Assembly: GCF_021018805.1 (NCBI RefSeq)
Contig: NC_086248.1
Location: forward strand, 63,869,985 to 63,933,984
Source: Prinia subflava
Lineage: Eukaryota; Chordata; Aves; Passeriformes; Cisticolidae
Length of the DNA stretch: 64,000 nt
Reading direction: 5' to 3'
A program made the translations under genes and the position numbers. The notes beneath the pieces are model-generated. The model was not told where the DNA came from. It was given only the letters and a program-made list of their open reading frames with translations, and searched no databases. Every line of letters begins with the position of its first letter. Within the stretch, counting starts at the first letter, position 1. Below are positions 35,422 through 56,079 of this stretch, piece by piece.

Positions 35422-38400
35422 TTGTTTCTATGAAATGCTGAGTACTACAGCTGTGATTGGTGCTTCTTCATTAAACTTAATCTCTGACAGTAAGCTCTCA
35501 CAGATATGATATTCCTGTGAATAATCAGAAGTAAAACTACTGATGGAGCCAAACTCACAGACAAGATTCTTTCATACCCTCAACAAATATGAAAGACATT
35601 GGCATTTTTTTTACCTTTTTAATGAAAAGCTTGTGAAAGTGCAAACATACATTTACACTGCTGTCAGCCTAGTCATGTATCCAAGAGTCTTCAGTGAGGT
35701 TTTGCTGTCTTCATCAACACCCATGTGTCTGCAGCATTGATTTATTATCTGTGCCCAGCCTTGCTAGCCATACCCCTGAGAATGGCAGGTTGTGTTTATT
35801 ACAGAGAACATCTTCCTTAGGCTCCACACCCACATGCCTTTCCTGTTCTGCAGAAGACCTCATTATCCGAGTGATGAATAGAACTCCTTTGTAATGAAAG
35901 TCACAACATGACGTGATTATTTACTAACAGACTGAAATTAAGACATCTCATTATTAAAAATTCATAGCTGTTTCACTTATGACAGTTTTTGAGAGAGGTG
36001 TCAGTGAATAATTTATTTGCCATAAGCATTCAGCTCATCCTTATCTGATGTCTTTATGCAATGTTTGTTCTTGAAAATGTGTAAAAAAACCCTGACAACA
36101 GCAAAAAACCCCACACTCAAATAAAATTACTCTCCTCACTAGAATAAGTCTGCCCACTCACTTTCTCCTACTGATAAAACCTACATTTGTAAGAGTTTTC
36201 ACTACTGGAGCATATACAGTTCATGCCAGTGGAGTTTGTACTAGCAAAAGTATTTGTGTGTCTATATTTGGAGACTTTGTTGCCGTAAGAACCCAAGTAA
36301 AATCCTTTAAAGTGTGGATTAAGTGAAGAGTTTTATTTGGGAGCAGTTCTTTCTTGACCACCGAGATATTATGGAACTATCATAAAGATACACTGTCAAG
36401 GTTTGTTTGGTTTTTTTTTTTTCCAAAGTGTTTTCCACTTCAGTTGAGTATCTAAATTTCTAGTCAAGATACTTGTTACAGGTGGAATCTCTCTGAAGTG
36501 AAATGTATGCACTGAAATGTTTATGCTGCCTTTCCTAGACCAAGGGTTCCTTCATAAGGCCAAGCAATGACTATTCTGTTTTGAAAAGCACATTTTTCCA
36601 CTGGCAAGTACAAACCAATGAGTCATGAGTTGAAGTTCAGCAAAGATCAGGTGCCAGATGCTCAATCTATGCAGAAACACACATCAGTTTTATCCAAGAT
36701 GTTAGTCTCTGAGATCCCACAGAGATTGCAAAGAGCTATGTCATCCTTTCTTCCTTTGGCTAAAATGAGACAGGCAGGATATTCTATTAATATGAAACTA
36801 CTGCAGCGTTATTGGAGATGTGTGCTGAATACTTTCAGTGGATATCTAGAAATAACTATTTTGTATAAATTACCTGTGTTGTTTTCCATGAAATGTCTTT
36901 TGATCAACAATCTGCCATGTGTGCAAGATGTGTATTCGTGTTGGTCTGCAGAACAATGGACTCGTGTCAGTGAGAGACTCTGGCAGCTCTCACGGGGTAG
37001 ACAAGCACAGAGATTGCCCTCTAAGCTTGTGAAGCCCCCTTAATGAAAGGGCCTGTATTGTTCCATAGTTTTCTGCTAAATACAAACAAGGGTTGTAAAC
37101 ATAATTGATCTCATCATGGTTCCTTAGTATTTTCACATTAGAAAAATGAATTACAATTACCCTTCACATCAAAGTGAGTTCCTAATTTCTATGTGTAAAA
37201 TTAATAGCAGATATAAGGTTTAAACAAAAAAAAGAAAAATAACTTTGTGGCTATAAAGTACAATGCCAATGTTACAGTGATTTCTGGATGCACATGAAAT
37301 CTCATCATATGAAATTTTCAAAAAAACAGCCATCTGTTTTCATACAGTTTGGAAACAAGGAACAAAACTTACTTTGATGTAACTTTAGGGCATAGGAGCA
37401 GGAAAGGACACAGAGAAGACACCTAATCCATTCTCTGCTCCAACCAGGAGACTTTATCATTCTGGACACGTGTTTGTCTACCTTCTCAATGTGTCCAGAG
37501 CTGGTGCTGCCGCTGCTTCACTGCACTTTCAGACTACACTTCACTTTTAGAGATTTCTTTTCCGATTTAATCTTGCTTCAGTATAAAATCACTAGTACCA
37601 GTTCAGATTGGTGCAGGCACAAGAGGTCCCTATTTTACTTTGTTTGCAGTTACCTTTTCTGTAATTGAAAATGTAATGCCTCTCCTCAGCCTTTTTGTTT
37701 ATGGTTCCAATTCCAACACCTTTCTTTTAGATGAGCTTCTCTAAATCTTCACCTTTCAGATTACTGCAGCTAAGACAATGAAAGGTCTTCCCATTGCACT
37801 TATGGTTGCTCCTGATGCCAGGCACGAGCTCCTTTCAAGTCATGAGCTCTCTGCTTTGATGCACAAGGTGTTTTCCCAGAGGACCTGATAGCTGCTCCAC
37901 AACCAATAGCACTAACATCAGCAACAGGGTGGCTGCTGAGATGTGTCACCACAGCCTGACAGGATCAGAGGCAGCTTCTAGGCAATGGAGATTTAATTTC
38001 AGTATGTTTGTGTGAGAAATATTGTTTGTTTTTTTTTTTTTTTTTTTTTTTGTTTTTTGTTTTTTTTTTTTTTTTTTTTGGTGGGACTTCTCTTTGTGGT
38101 CAAGATTTAAGAGCAGAGGTGCCAGTTATGTTGAAACCATTAGGGACAATTAACATACAAGACTAGTCAAATCTGTCATGGAATGAGATAAGGGACACCA
38201 ATTCCCAATGGAATAAAGAGCAGTTTACTAGGAAGAAGAATTTAAGGTATGGCAGTGTTTCTATTAATATGGATTTGAGTGTGTGTTTTTAATTGTCTTT
38301 AGCAATGCTAACAATCAGAAGCTATTTGTCTAAAGCAGGATTTGAGAGTTTTCCAATAGATAGTGTGTGAAACACAATCACTCTCTGTATTCTTGCAGGG

Positions 38401-40474
38401 AATAGCAATTCTCAACCAGTTATAGAAGTATATCAGTCTTGGTCACAAGAAATACCAGTCAAATTTTTTCTCAACTGTAACTAAGGTAACTGGAGAGCAG
38501 TTCAGAACGATGAGCCCACAGGCTGAGTATCAGGCTCTACCCGAGTTAAGGGCGAACAAGAGATTGAGCTGAAGAACAGCGTAGCTCATTTCAGAACACA
38601 GCAGATCTCTTAAGGCAAAATATACTCAACTTGATAGGACAATGTCTGAGTTTTCAAGCATATCCATACAATTCCCCTGAAGTTAGGAATATGCAAACAC
38701 CAGAGGCAGAATGGTTTATCTTTGAACCTCAAACTTTTGCACCTTTCCAATTAGGTTTGTTGCTTGGGACTCTTGCATTTTTTCCAGCTTTCCTTAGAAA
38801 CAACTACATGTTGTTCCAAATATTAAGGAAGTAAAGAAAATGCAAAGAGGCAGTAGAATATTGACTTTCAAACACATCAGCAAATACCGGGAACTGTTCC
38901 CAGATATGGCCTGAAAAGAAAAAAGGTTGAATGAATCAGGAGTTTTCCAAAACATCTGCTGCTTCAGTTTGATGACCCAAATGGAACACTACAAAAAGAA
39001 TGATCCCAAGTTCGTAGTTCAAGAAAATAACCCTTTTTCTAAATAGAAAAAGCATATGTTTTCCTTGTTGTAAGCGACATGTATGAGTGGGAACATCAGT
39101 TTTGATATGGACTATTTGGTTACTGTGTGTTGTTAACATAATGCAGAATACAACCACCTTGCAGCTCTAAAGTGGCCTTTCTTCTGCTGTACAGTGAGGA
39201 TTTTTCCTTCCATTACTGTGGTGTTGTTTTTGTTCAGTTTTTTTAAAGTATATGCTAAGTTTGTAAAGCAGGACTGGCTGTTGTTTACACCTCCTGACAG
39301 TCACTGAAATCACCAAGTGCAAGCCTTTGGGTTTGTATGTTACACCAAGGCTGCACAAGCTGCTACAACAGTTTCTTCCATGGAGGTGTCAGCTATTCCC
39401 CACTGCATTTGTCTGTGGCTTGCAATGTAACTTTTGAGGCTGTCGGGATCTGTAGCAACCACCTTCTGTAAGAAGAGCATCTATCAACTTAGTGAAAATG
39501 CTATCCTGTAAGAAAGAATTAAAGATAACATACATAATTTTCTGAAAGCATTTGCATATGCAAACCCTCTGAACCACTGCCACCAACATAACTGAATTAG
39601 CCTCGCCCTGCCTGGTGATGAAGAGGAAGGGATTATAATGCTGTTTTGACATACAGACCAGGGATTTTTTGGTGCACTTGATTTTATTAATTTTTCCCCA
39701 AATCCTTTACACACTGCACCAAGTCACATGGTTTATTATTTTAGACTTGGAAAAGAAGTAATTCGAGTAGTCTGGAATGTTGGGACCTTGGCAAGCAGCT
39801 TACAGCAACAGAGTGAATGTGCTCTTGCATGGAGTCTTCCTCACCCAGAACGCTCAGGTGTTCTCTGGTTGTCCACATCATTCAGCTATGAGAAAAGCCA
39901 GCCACATTTGAACCTCTGGGGACGGTTACTGGAAATTTTGTAGAGGTTATATCTTTATTTGCTTTCCTGAGAGCTGTTGTGATCATTCCAGAGCACTGCA
40001 GAATGATATGATGTAAACACACACAGACTGACTCAGCTTGTCAAAAACTCATTTAAATATAAATGCATAAAATAGAAAAAAGCCCCCCAAACTGGAATAT
40101 GTATGTGCTAAAAGCCCTTTTTGTGACTGCTGAATCTATAGCGTTATTGACATTTCGTTGTAGCTGAGGGATTACAGAGGAAGAGCTTCCCAGCTTTCCT
40201 TAAGTTTAATCCTTGCATGACATGTTTGTTAACTAGAATTCCCATGTTACCAGTCTGGACTGGATTTGGTGCTACATCGTGTGTACATTTGCCACAAATG
40301 GAAGGTAGAGAATCCTAGGATGAGGTGAAGAGACGGGCTCCCTGTTACTTCAAGTTTCTTCCTTCATAAATTCATTGGTTTTGTGCCTCATTGGGAATCT
40401 TTTCACAAATGTTAAAGGCCATAGCAGTTCTACCCTTGTGCCGCACGCTTCGGCTAAGGTGCTTCCGTAGGAAG
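35422..40474. other. Intergenic DNA between NHSL1 and the SMIM28-like gene
   Basis: It contains the poly-T tract at 38030-38080 and otherwise unique AT-rich sequence. A 141-codon open frame at 36618-37043 has no recognisable domain, splice context or composition bias. Confidence 0.65.
38030..38080. repeat. Poly-T tract (about 50 nt, two G interruptions)
   Basis: A near-pure T homopolymer broken only by single G bases. On the minus strand it is a poly-A tract, but no retroposed sequence is recognisable next to it. Confidence 0.9.
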
Positions 40475-40994
<520 letters not shown>

Positions 40995-42412
40995 TCACTA
41001 GTATCATTCAAGCAGTATGTTTTGCAGACTCATAAATTCTATTTACTGACCAAATAAAGCAAATCACAAGCAGAGACAAAAAACCCCTTAGAAGTTGCAA
41101 AGAGTATTGGGTTTTTAGAAAACTCCATCCCCAGTGGGGAAGAAACTCCAACAGCCTGGAAGTATATGCAATTTTGTATGACATTTTATTACTTTGGTTT
41201 ATAGCAAGACCAGTCAACTTTACAGGAGATGGGTCAAGCTTTTAAAATTTGGGAGAACATTGAATTGCAGATGAATAAGGCTAGTGATCCACCATCTGGT
41301 GCTGTTTCTTTGTGTTTGGAAAACTGTTTAAAGAACAAATATTACGACAACCACCCCTTTCAAACAGGGCCCATTGCCTACAATACCTGCTCTTTGGGTA
41401 GTGCTAACCTCACAGGCCAGTTCCAAGTAAAACACGGTGTTTTTATTGGACTGGACCTCTTGAGCTTGTCCTGCTAGCAGTCCAAGAATGATTTCTCCCT
41501 GTTTAGAGCTATGGTAAAAGAACTTCTGGTGTAAGAGAAATAACACTTGTGACTGCTCTGTCAGCTTTGTTTTCTGCAAAATGCAGCACAAAAGACCTCT
41601 GTCCCATGGCTTTTGAGTTGTGATGCAATGTTAACTGGAGTCATAACCTATGAGAAAAACCAAAAAAGCCATTTGTGCTCTTGTGTTGTATTAGCTTTAG
41701 TTTTAAAATTAAGTATGTCTTGTTTCTAGTCTGTCTCCATCTTCTAATAATTGTGTCTCATTCAGAGTCTAGTCTAGGGCAGAAGGAAAACCCAAACCTT
41801 ATAATGCTGTTTATCAAGTCATTCCCTTTGTAAGCTCTTGATGAGTGCTATGAGGTGGCTTTTTCACATCTGTGTGGTGGGACTAAACAGGTCAATGGAT
41901 CAGAGTTCCTTTCCTTTGAGTGAAGGTGCCCATTCAGGCTAGGAGATCTTGAGTGATTCTTTTCTCAAGGGGTTTGGAAGCTGGGATGCAAACTGTTTGG
42001 AAGCTGGGATGCTGTTACTCCAGCGTCTCCTTCTTAGTCTACAAAAATTTTCTATTCTTACTCTTCCAGGAATCACAGTCATTCTTCCAGCAACGAAATC
42101 ACACTATAATCTACATTCAACTGATTATAGACCAGGCATTTGTAACCTCGTTGATCTGTTGTCATATTATGAAATTATTATTATGTGCCCATGCCTAAGA
42201 AAAATAAAGTAAATAGGCATTGACTCCTAAGAAATAATGTAGGGGAGATTGCTGGTTTTTTATTTTTTCCCTATTTTTGTGGTATTGTGGGTCTGAGGCT
42301 AAATGCATTAAAAGTAATTTTAAAATACACTGAAACTTTTGCAGACTAGCTATTAAGCTATTTTTCCCCAATGGTCTTTTACCTCCCATCCCCAAAAAGC
42401 ATTTTAAATATG

Positions 42413-42444
42413 TTTAATATTTTAATATTTTAATATTTTAATAT
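42413..42444. repeat. AT-rich tandem repeat (TTTAATAT)x4
   Basis: Four successive copies of an 8-bp unit, continuing into degenerate TTTTAATAAAG/TAAATATTTTATA sequence to about 42,480. Confidence 0.85.
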
Positions 42445-44216
42445 TTTTAATAAAGCATATAAATATTTTATATTTATTGATAATTTTTATTAAAGAATTT
42501 CTGGCTGTACAAGCTGTTGTTGTACCTCACCATTCAATGAGTGACAGAAAAGAGCTGAATTGGAAGAAATTGTTCCAGCCATTCTTCCAATGCAGACATT
42601 AAATAATTTCTTTAAAATGAGGGGAGGGGGTTTTTTAAGCTTGTTTATGCTTTTTTAGTGTGTCTTCTGAGGTGCATAAAACATTTTAAGAGAAAATGAG
42701 AAAAAAGCATTTAGTATTATGTTAGTGCACGATTTATGTGGAGACTCACTGATACTGATACCAATACTCTTACAGTAAATATTGAGAAGAACAGAGGATA
42801 TAATGGACAGCATTATGCATGATCAGTGAAGAGCTTGTTTTTAGAATCCAAGTCTAAGTTTTGGGTTTAATTTGTAGAGAGCAGGCTTTCACCAGGTGAA
42901 GTGTTGGTCTTAGGATCTGTGAGTTGTATTGTGGTGGTTTGTGAGGACAGACGGTGAGATTGCCAGTGTTTCCTACATGAGGTTACTAAAAGGTGTATAA
43001 AGCCCCAGGTATCATTTAGACTCAGTGCAGCTTCCCCATAAATTTCACTGAAACTATATTTGTGTATTAAATAATGGCCAAGGACAGTGTGTCTTCGTGT
43101 GCTGCTGGAAGCACAGACAAGAGTTAGGGCAGTAGGACAGGACCTCGTATAAATACTGGACTTCAGCAGGGAAGGAAAGGTTGAGCTTGCTGGAAGGAGT
43201 TAACAAACAGTCTTGGGTCTCAGGGAAATATACTTTGCTCCAAAGCCTTGGTTGGAACCCAGATGTCTTGGGCCTTACAGTGAAGTTCCCATTAAGAGAA
43301 ATGTGCAAAATGTGCAAAATGTTAGAGGGGACAGTTTGCATCTAATGGTAAAAAAATGGAAGGAGTGCAACTATTTGTATTATGGGTTAGCTCAGAAGGC
43401 CACAGTCTGTGAAGCAGCTACAAAAGGACAGATTTAGGGTATCAGTGGGTTGCTGGCCTGAAAACCCTTCTTGTTTAAAGGCCCTCCAAGTGTAATCTAC
43501 AGCACTGCTTCTACAGTGCAAAATCAAGGTCTCAAGCCTGAATAAATGCCAGCATTTCTGAAATCCTTGATTTGCAGCACATATAATTTTTAATTACATT
43601 ATTGTGCACAAAGTACCTCCTCAGCATTGTGATAGATTACTTAGGGAAGGAGACGAACTCCACAGTACCACAGGGCACTGTGTTGCAGGGTGTTTAGAAT
43701 ATGCAGAACATATTTAGAATATGGTGAGAAGAGAGAGGACTGCCTGCTTCTGTGGTAAAGCAAATGTTCTCCAGGGGAGCTGTGCTCCTGTCTCTGTACC
43801 AGATGCTCTAGGGAAGGGGCAAGACAGATCAATGAAGGTGTTCCTTGTAGGTTACTCATTGGTTATGCCTCATTTTGAGTGCCTGGGTTGAGATACTTGG
43901 GTATGGTCTGCAGAAATTCTGCATCTGCACTGCTGTCTCTGAAGGTGAAAAGGCAGTGCCCTGAACCTGCAAGTACTTTATTGCACTGTGGGATCTGGAC
44001 AGAAATTGCATATGTTATTACAAAGCAGTCCATGTTCTCTTGTACTCCCCAAAGTGGTCAGGTGGCTGGATTAGATTTTCATTTCATTCCAGCTGAACTA
44101 CTCCTGTTTTATCCTATTCTATTTCAAAATAACCACAATAACCAGCGCCTGGTGGCTATCTATTCAGTAATGTGTGTAAAAGAAGACATAACAAATTTGT
44201 TTAGTTTGTTCTTTTG

Positions 44217-44243
44217 TTTCACAACTACTGTATAGTTGTGAAA
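44217..44243. repeat. Perfect 11-bp-arm palindrome with 5-nt loop
   Basis: TTTCACAACTA at 44217-44227 is the reverse complement of TAGTTGTGAAA at 44233-44243. No T-tract terminator context applies in a vertebrate; function unknown. Confidence 0.8.
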
Positions 44244-44320
44244 GAACAGTAAGTGTGTTTTACTATGATATGCAAATTAGTGGCATGTGAAGCAGACAGG
44301 ATGAAGAATTAGGCAATGTT

Positions 44321-44590
44321 ATAGAATTATAAAATATGCTGAGTTAGAGGGGACTTATCAAGAACACTGAGCCCAACTCCTGGCCCTGTGCAGGACACCC
44401 CAAGAGTCACACCATGTGCCTTCAAGCATTGTACAAATTATTTTTGAACTATGTCAGGCTGGGTACTGTGAGCACTACCCTGGGTAGCCTGTTCCAGTGC
44501 CCAACCACCCTCTGAGTGATTTTTTTTTTCTTCATATCTAACCTGAACCTTCCCTGACTCAGCTTCATGCTTTTTCTGTATGCTAACAGG
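44321..44590 (-). mobile_element. CR1 LINE 3'-end fragment (antisense)
   Basis: This is the reversed CR1 tail: ATAGAATTATAAAATATGCTGAGTT, GGGGACTTATCAAGAACACTGAGCCCAACTCCT in diverged form, then ...GGGTAGCCTGTTCCAGTGCCCAACCACCCT and a downstream CTTCATATCTAACCTGAACC. It is 5'-truncated and decayed. The far boundary is approximate. Confidence 0.85.
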
Positions 44591-51569
<6,979 letters not shown>

Positions 51570-51835
51570 TTGGGTGGCGTGGCTGAAGTTAGGTTGAGCT
51601 CCACACTCTTCTGTACACTTGCATTATTAATATTGTTCATTTTCTTATCTCACTGCGGTTTCTAGTAAATAGTTCTTATCTCAACCCATGATCTTTGCCT
51701 TTTGTGGCTCCAATTCTCCTCTCAAATCCTCTGAGAGGGAAAAAGGGGAAAAGGGAGTGGGTGAGCATATGGTGTGTAGTTTGGAGTTTCAGTGGGAAAC
51801 AATAAATTAAGGAGTACCATTCCTAAACCATGACA
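51570..51835 (+). mobile_element. 5'-truncated LTR, same family as the NHSL1 3'-UTR LTR
   Basis: It ends CATTCCTAAACCATGACA at 51835. Working backwards, it matches the reverse complement of the 20140-20548 LTR through GGGAGTGGGTGAGCA, CCTTTTGTGGCTCCAATTCTCC, TTCTTATCTCAACCC-type and CATTTTCTTAT segments. The U3 start (TGTCCTGG) is missing and the left boundary is approximate. Confidence 0.8.
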
Positions 51836-54800
51836 CCAATATAGGGAAATAAACTTCTAAGGAGAAATCTGAATGTGTGGTTAACCTTCAGGTGAGCTTT
51901 TAAGAGTAAGTTTTAAGATTTACCTTATTGCTCATTACCCTCATTGTTCACCTTGTGTAGTGCTGGGCAGGCCTTGGATATGGAACTCTCAACATATCTG
52001 CAGTCTTGTGTTCAATTTTTTGTTCAAACTGATACAATTTTCTGCTAGAATATTGTGAAACCCTCAATGAGATCTCTTGAGACTGTATCCAAGTACAGCA
52101 GTCTGTGTCACAACTTGTTGCTAACACAGTAGCTTTTATACAAATGACTGATCACATATGTAGCCTGATTTAGTTGGCATCACCTGCTGCCAAAAATCTA
52201 TTACCTCTAAATTTCAAAGGAATTATTTTTTCTGACATTGTTGCTTAGAACCAGTGTCAAGAGAGCACCACTGGAGAAGCAGTAGTCTTCTAGCTTCTAA
52301 AACTAGCTCAGTTCTTCACCAGACTGGAAAAAATGCAAATTAACTTCTAAGTCCTTTGTCATCCCTTTAAAGCCAGGTGCAGCTCCACAGCAGGACTGTA
52401 GTTTTTAACATACCCTCTTACACGTTATTGTCTCCGATTACAGACTTAGAGGGGCCCTGACAGTGCCCATCATTAACAATGAATCTGTAACTCTTCATTT
52501 GCCATTGTTAAAATACTTGAAACATTTGAAAAATCAGGATGTATTTGTTCAGTGTTGTTCTCAGTTGTCAAGCAAAGGCCAACCTTGGCCTTCAGCCTTC
52601 TGGACAGGAGAGGAACTGTCTGTGGACTTCTGAATCCATATGAACAGTATTATTTAACAGAACATCAGTGGAGAGGCTTTGAGTGATTTTGTACTGTTTT
52701 GCTTGAAATAAAACACGCTTTGTGTACAGTTCCAATTCAGACCTCACATCCTGAAGTTTATTCTCCTGACCTGAATCTAAAGATTTCTACTTCAAACTTA
52801 TGGGGAAGATGCACAGCCTCCTGCAACCTGTAGAATAAAGCTTGCTATAGAAATGAAATGTATTAAGAAAATCCTGTACATAAAAAAGGCCCCAAATCTG
52901 CAGACGTGACAACAACTTCATTGTCTCAAGTGCACTTGTTAATGGTTCAACTGGCCAGCAAAATTGCAGTAGATATTAGGGAATGAGCCTTGTTAAACAA
53001 AGGCGGGTCAGTTAGCCTTAAATGCTTGATAATAAAGCAGAACTGATGGCATGCATTGACTGCACTGGGGCAGAGACAAGGGAAAACTTCTCGGCACCAG
53101 TCAGGTGGGAAGTGAGGGGTTCCCAGGCAGGCTCCTCCTGCTTGGGGTGTCCTGTTGGTGCAGCAGGTGTCTTGTGACCCTGCAGGATCTGCTCAAGCTC
53201 CCCTCTGGAGCTGGCTGCAGTGCCTTGTGCTCGTGTGGCAGCGGGAAATGTCTGCTGGGTAAGTGAAAACCCATTACCCTACTTGTAGGTGCTGAAGTTA
53301 CCTGCTAAAAGCTGTGAGGGGAAGGCTGAAGAGCTCCTAAAATGGAGCTATAGACTGGAAAATAAAACATCAGGAGGCAGAGAGTGAAAGGGATGAATTA
53401 AACACAACTGGCAGATGTTCCCAATGTAAAAACGTTTCAGAAGTGACCAGTGAAAGGCTGTAGGGATAAGAACCCTTGGGACAGTGGGGTAAAGGCACTG
53501 CCACTGTTTCCTCAGGCTGGGAACATGAAAGCTTAGATGCAAGTGGAAAATATGCCACGGGATTGGAAATGAAAGGGTCTTGGTATTAGAAAAGGCAAGG
53601 TACCATGCAATACCTTCCATAGAAAACCATGGATACGAAGGCAAAGGCTTTAAGTGTGGTTTCTTAAAACAAGAGGCTTAGCCTGGCAGCAGGGAGTGGC
53701 ATGGCAAACCCATCATGAAAGAAGCATATTGTCTGAGGGATGTGTGAATGTTTAGAGGGGAATTAGAAATTGGAAATACCTGGGCAGTTGAGCTGCTGAG
53801 AACTACTACGCAGTATGGGCAGCTTTTTAACTCACTGGCCAGGTTTTCAATTAGGAAATGCAAACTGCAGCCCAAGAATGATGTGCTGATGTTAAGGTGT
53901 ATAGAGGTATGTGGTAGCACCTTCAGCAGTAAGCTCATGTTGAGGTGAGCAATTGTATGACAAGGGTCAAAACAGTAGCAAAATGTAAAGAAGATTCTGC
54001 TCTGGGGCTTGGTGTGGTTGAATGGATGATCTGAACAGTTCTTCCATATGTGCAGTTCTTAATTCAGGAGACAATATTGTTGTTTGAGAGAGTATTGAGA
54101 AAATATCCACTGCAGTGACTCACCTCTGGATAGGGAATGGGAAGAGGGTGTCTGTCCTGTGGTGTGTTCCAGTTCAGCCTGCATGGGCTGCACTGATGCT
54201 GCTGTGCAAGATGATGTTCCTGTGTGAAGCCTCAGGGTCACTCACAGTTGTACAGAGAGGAAAGCCTGAGGCCATGCTGGATAAATGTGGATTTTCTCTT
54301 TGAGGAAAAGGTAGATTTTGGTGAGGCAGATTCCCTTGGACAAAGGCAGTCAGTTGTGAAAAGAACACCTGAGGCAGTTATTTCATTCTGCTACAAGACG
54401 GGGATCCTCTCACCCTTTTCCAGGCATATCCTCCTCACACTCTTGGTGTCAAGTGACTTGGTGTGTTAACAGCAGGAGGAACCAGGTGGCTGCTGAGGAG
54501 CAATAGGGCCTGTAGGGGTGAGCATTTACGATGTGCCCAGGTTGTAGGGGCAGCTTTAGGCCTGACTGGTTAGAGGCATTTACACTGCTCTTCAGGGTTT
54601 TTAAACTTTGACTCCAACCATTACTTTTTTGCAATGTGCAGGGTGAAGCCTTCTTGAGAGGAATGCTTCTCCAGCTGGACTGGCTTGGTTTGATGGCTCA
54701 GGCTCTAAAAGAGACACTCAAAGTGATGAATTTTGGCACTTGTGCCCTGCCCCAGGCTCCTCTTTCTCATCCTGTTTTTCTTCTGCAGCCACTGCAGATC

Positions 54801-55788
54801 TGTGATGTTGTCTAGAACAACACAGCATACCCTATATACCCCACAGTCCCAACAGACCCTCAGCAGTGGTCACCCTTCTTGCCCTACTCACAGCACAGCG
54901 CTACCTAAAAAATTGAAAATGTGTGAGAAAAATATAGCAAACTACATTAAAATATTTCCCTTTTTTTGTTTTGTTTTTAACCTTCATGCTCAGCTTTGCA
55001 AACTAAAAATGTTTATTCTCTTGGGTTTGGGGCTGGTCACAAGAGCCTGCATTGATATATTCAATTATTTAGTGTCCTTTTAAAAGAAAAGGTAATGTAT
55101 GCAAGAGAGATGTGAGATCTGCTCTGGTGACCGTCCCTGCAGCTGGGCTTTTAAAAGAACATTTTTGTCAGGGCCCTTGTGCTTGTGGTGCCACCACTGC
55201 AATTCTATCCAGAAGCTGATTCCTCTGTTTTCTCGAGGGACGATGAATTGTTTTTGCAAATAAGCAAACCAACCAAGAGCCTTGCCACCTTCTCCTTCTC
55301 GCATGAGTTACTGCAATACCTTTTCAAAACCATTTTTCACTTTCTCATTATATTTGACATTATTGTTTCCCAAGCTTGAAGATTTGTCTTTTTTGACCTC
55401 CTAGACACAATTAGTTATAGCGATAGATTTCAACATAGCATCTTATCCAGTTTATTTTTGATCTCTTCCTCTCCCTGTAATCTTTGGCACAAAGAACACG
55501 GTTTGAAGTACAAAGCGGTCTGCTGAGAATATAATGTAACATTAAAAACGTAGTAAATTATTTATAAGTGCTAGGCAGAAAAGTATTCCACATTATTTTA
55601 AGTAACTTTGTTTGACTTAGTAGGGAATGAACATAAGAGACCAGAAGTGGTAATACTAACCACAGTGAACAAAAATATTTCAGGTTGGGCACATTTTCTC
55701 AGAGCTGGCAAATCAGACGTGTTGTCTCTTCTTTATGGATACATATTTCCAGCAATTACAGTGTAGATAAAAGTAAGATAAGTCTCTT
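51836..55788. other. Non-coding DNA
   Basis: No coding exon, RNA gene or recognisable repeat family could be supported. Frames at 53.3-53.9 kb and 54.0-54.6 kb occur on both strands at once and show no domain. Confidence 0.6.
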
Positions 55789-56079
55789 GAAAAAAAAAAA
55801 AAAAAAGTCAACCAAATTTGTATAATGAATTTCTGTCAGGAGTCAGAAAATTGCACATGCAGCCTGGCTAGTATGTTGGGTGGGGTTTTATTTGTTGTTG
55901 TTGTGGTTGGGTTTTGGTTTTTTTTTTTTTTGTTTTGTTTTTTTTTTTGGTTTTTTTTTTTTTTTGGTTTTTTTTTTTTTTTTTGTTTTTTTTTTTTTTT
56001 TAAATTTTTCTTCCTTTTCCCTGGGGGTTTTGTTTGTTTGTTTTTGGTTTGTTTGTGGTGGTTTTTTTTTTTTTTTTTG
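55789..56079. repeat. Poly-A run followed by a long T/G low-complexity tract
   Basis: A 17-nt A run ends near 55806. About 100 bp on, 55913-56079 is nearly all T with G punctuation (GTTTT/GGTTTT units). Long open frames called here (Phe/Trp- or Lys-rich) are artefacts of the composition. Confidence 0.9.

Noticed and set aside
36618..37043. 141-codon plus-strand open frame
   Set aside because: No recognisable domain, no splice or promoter context, and ordinary intergenic composition.
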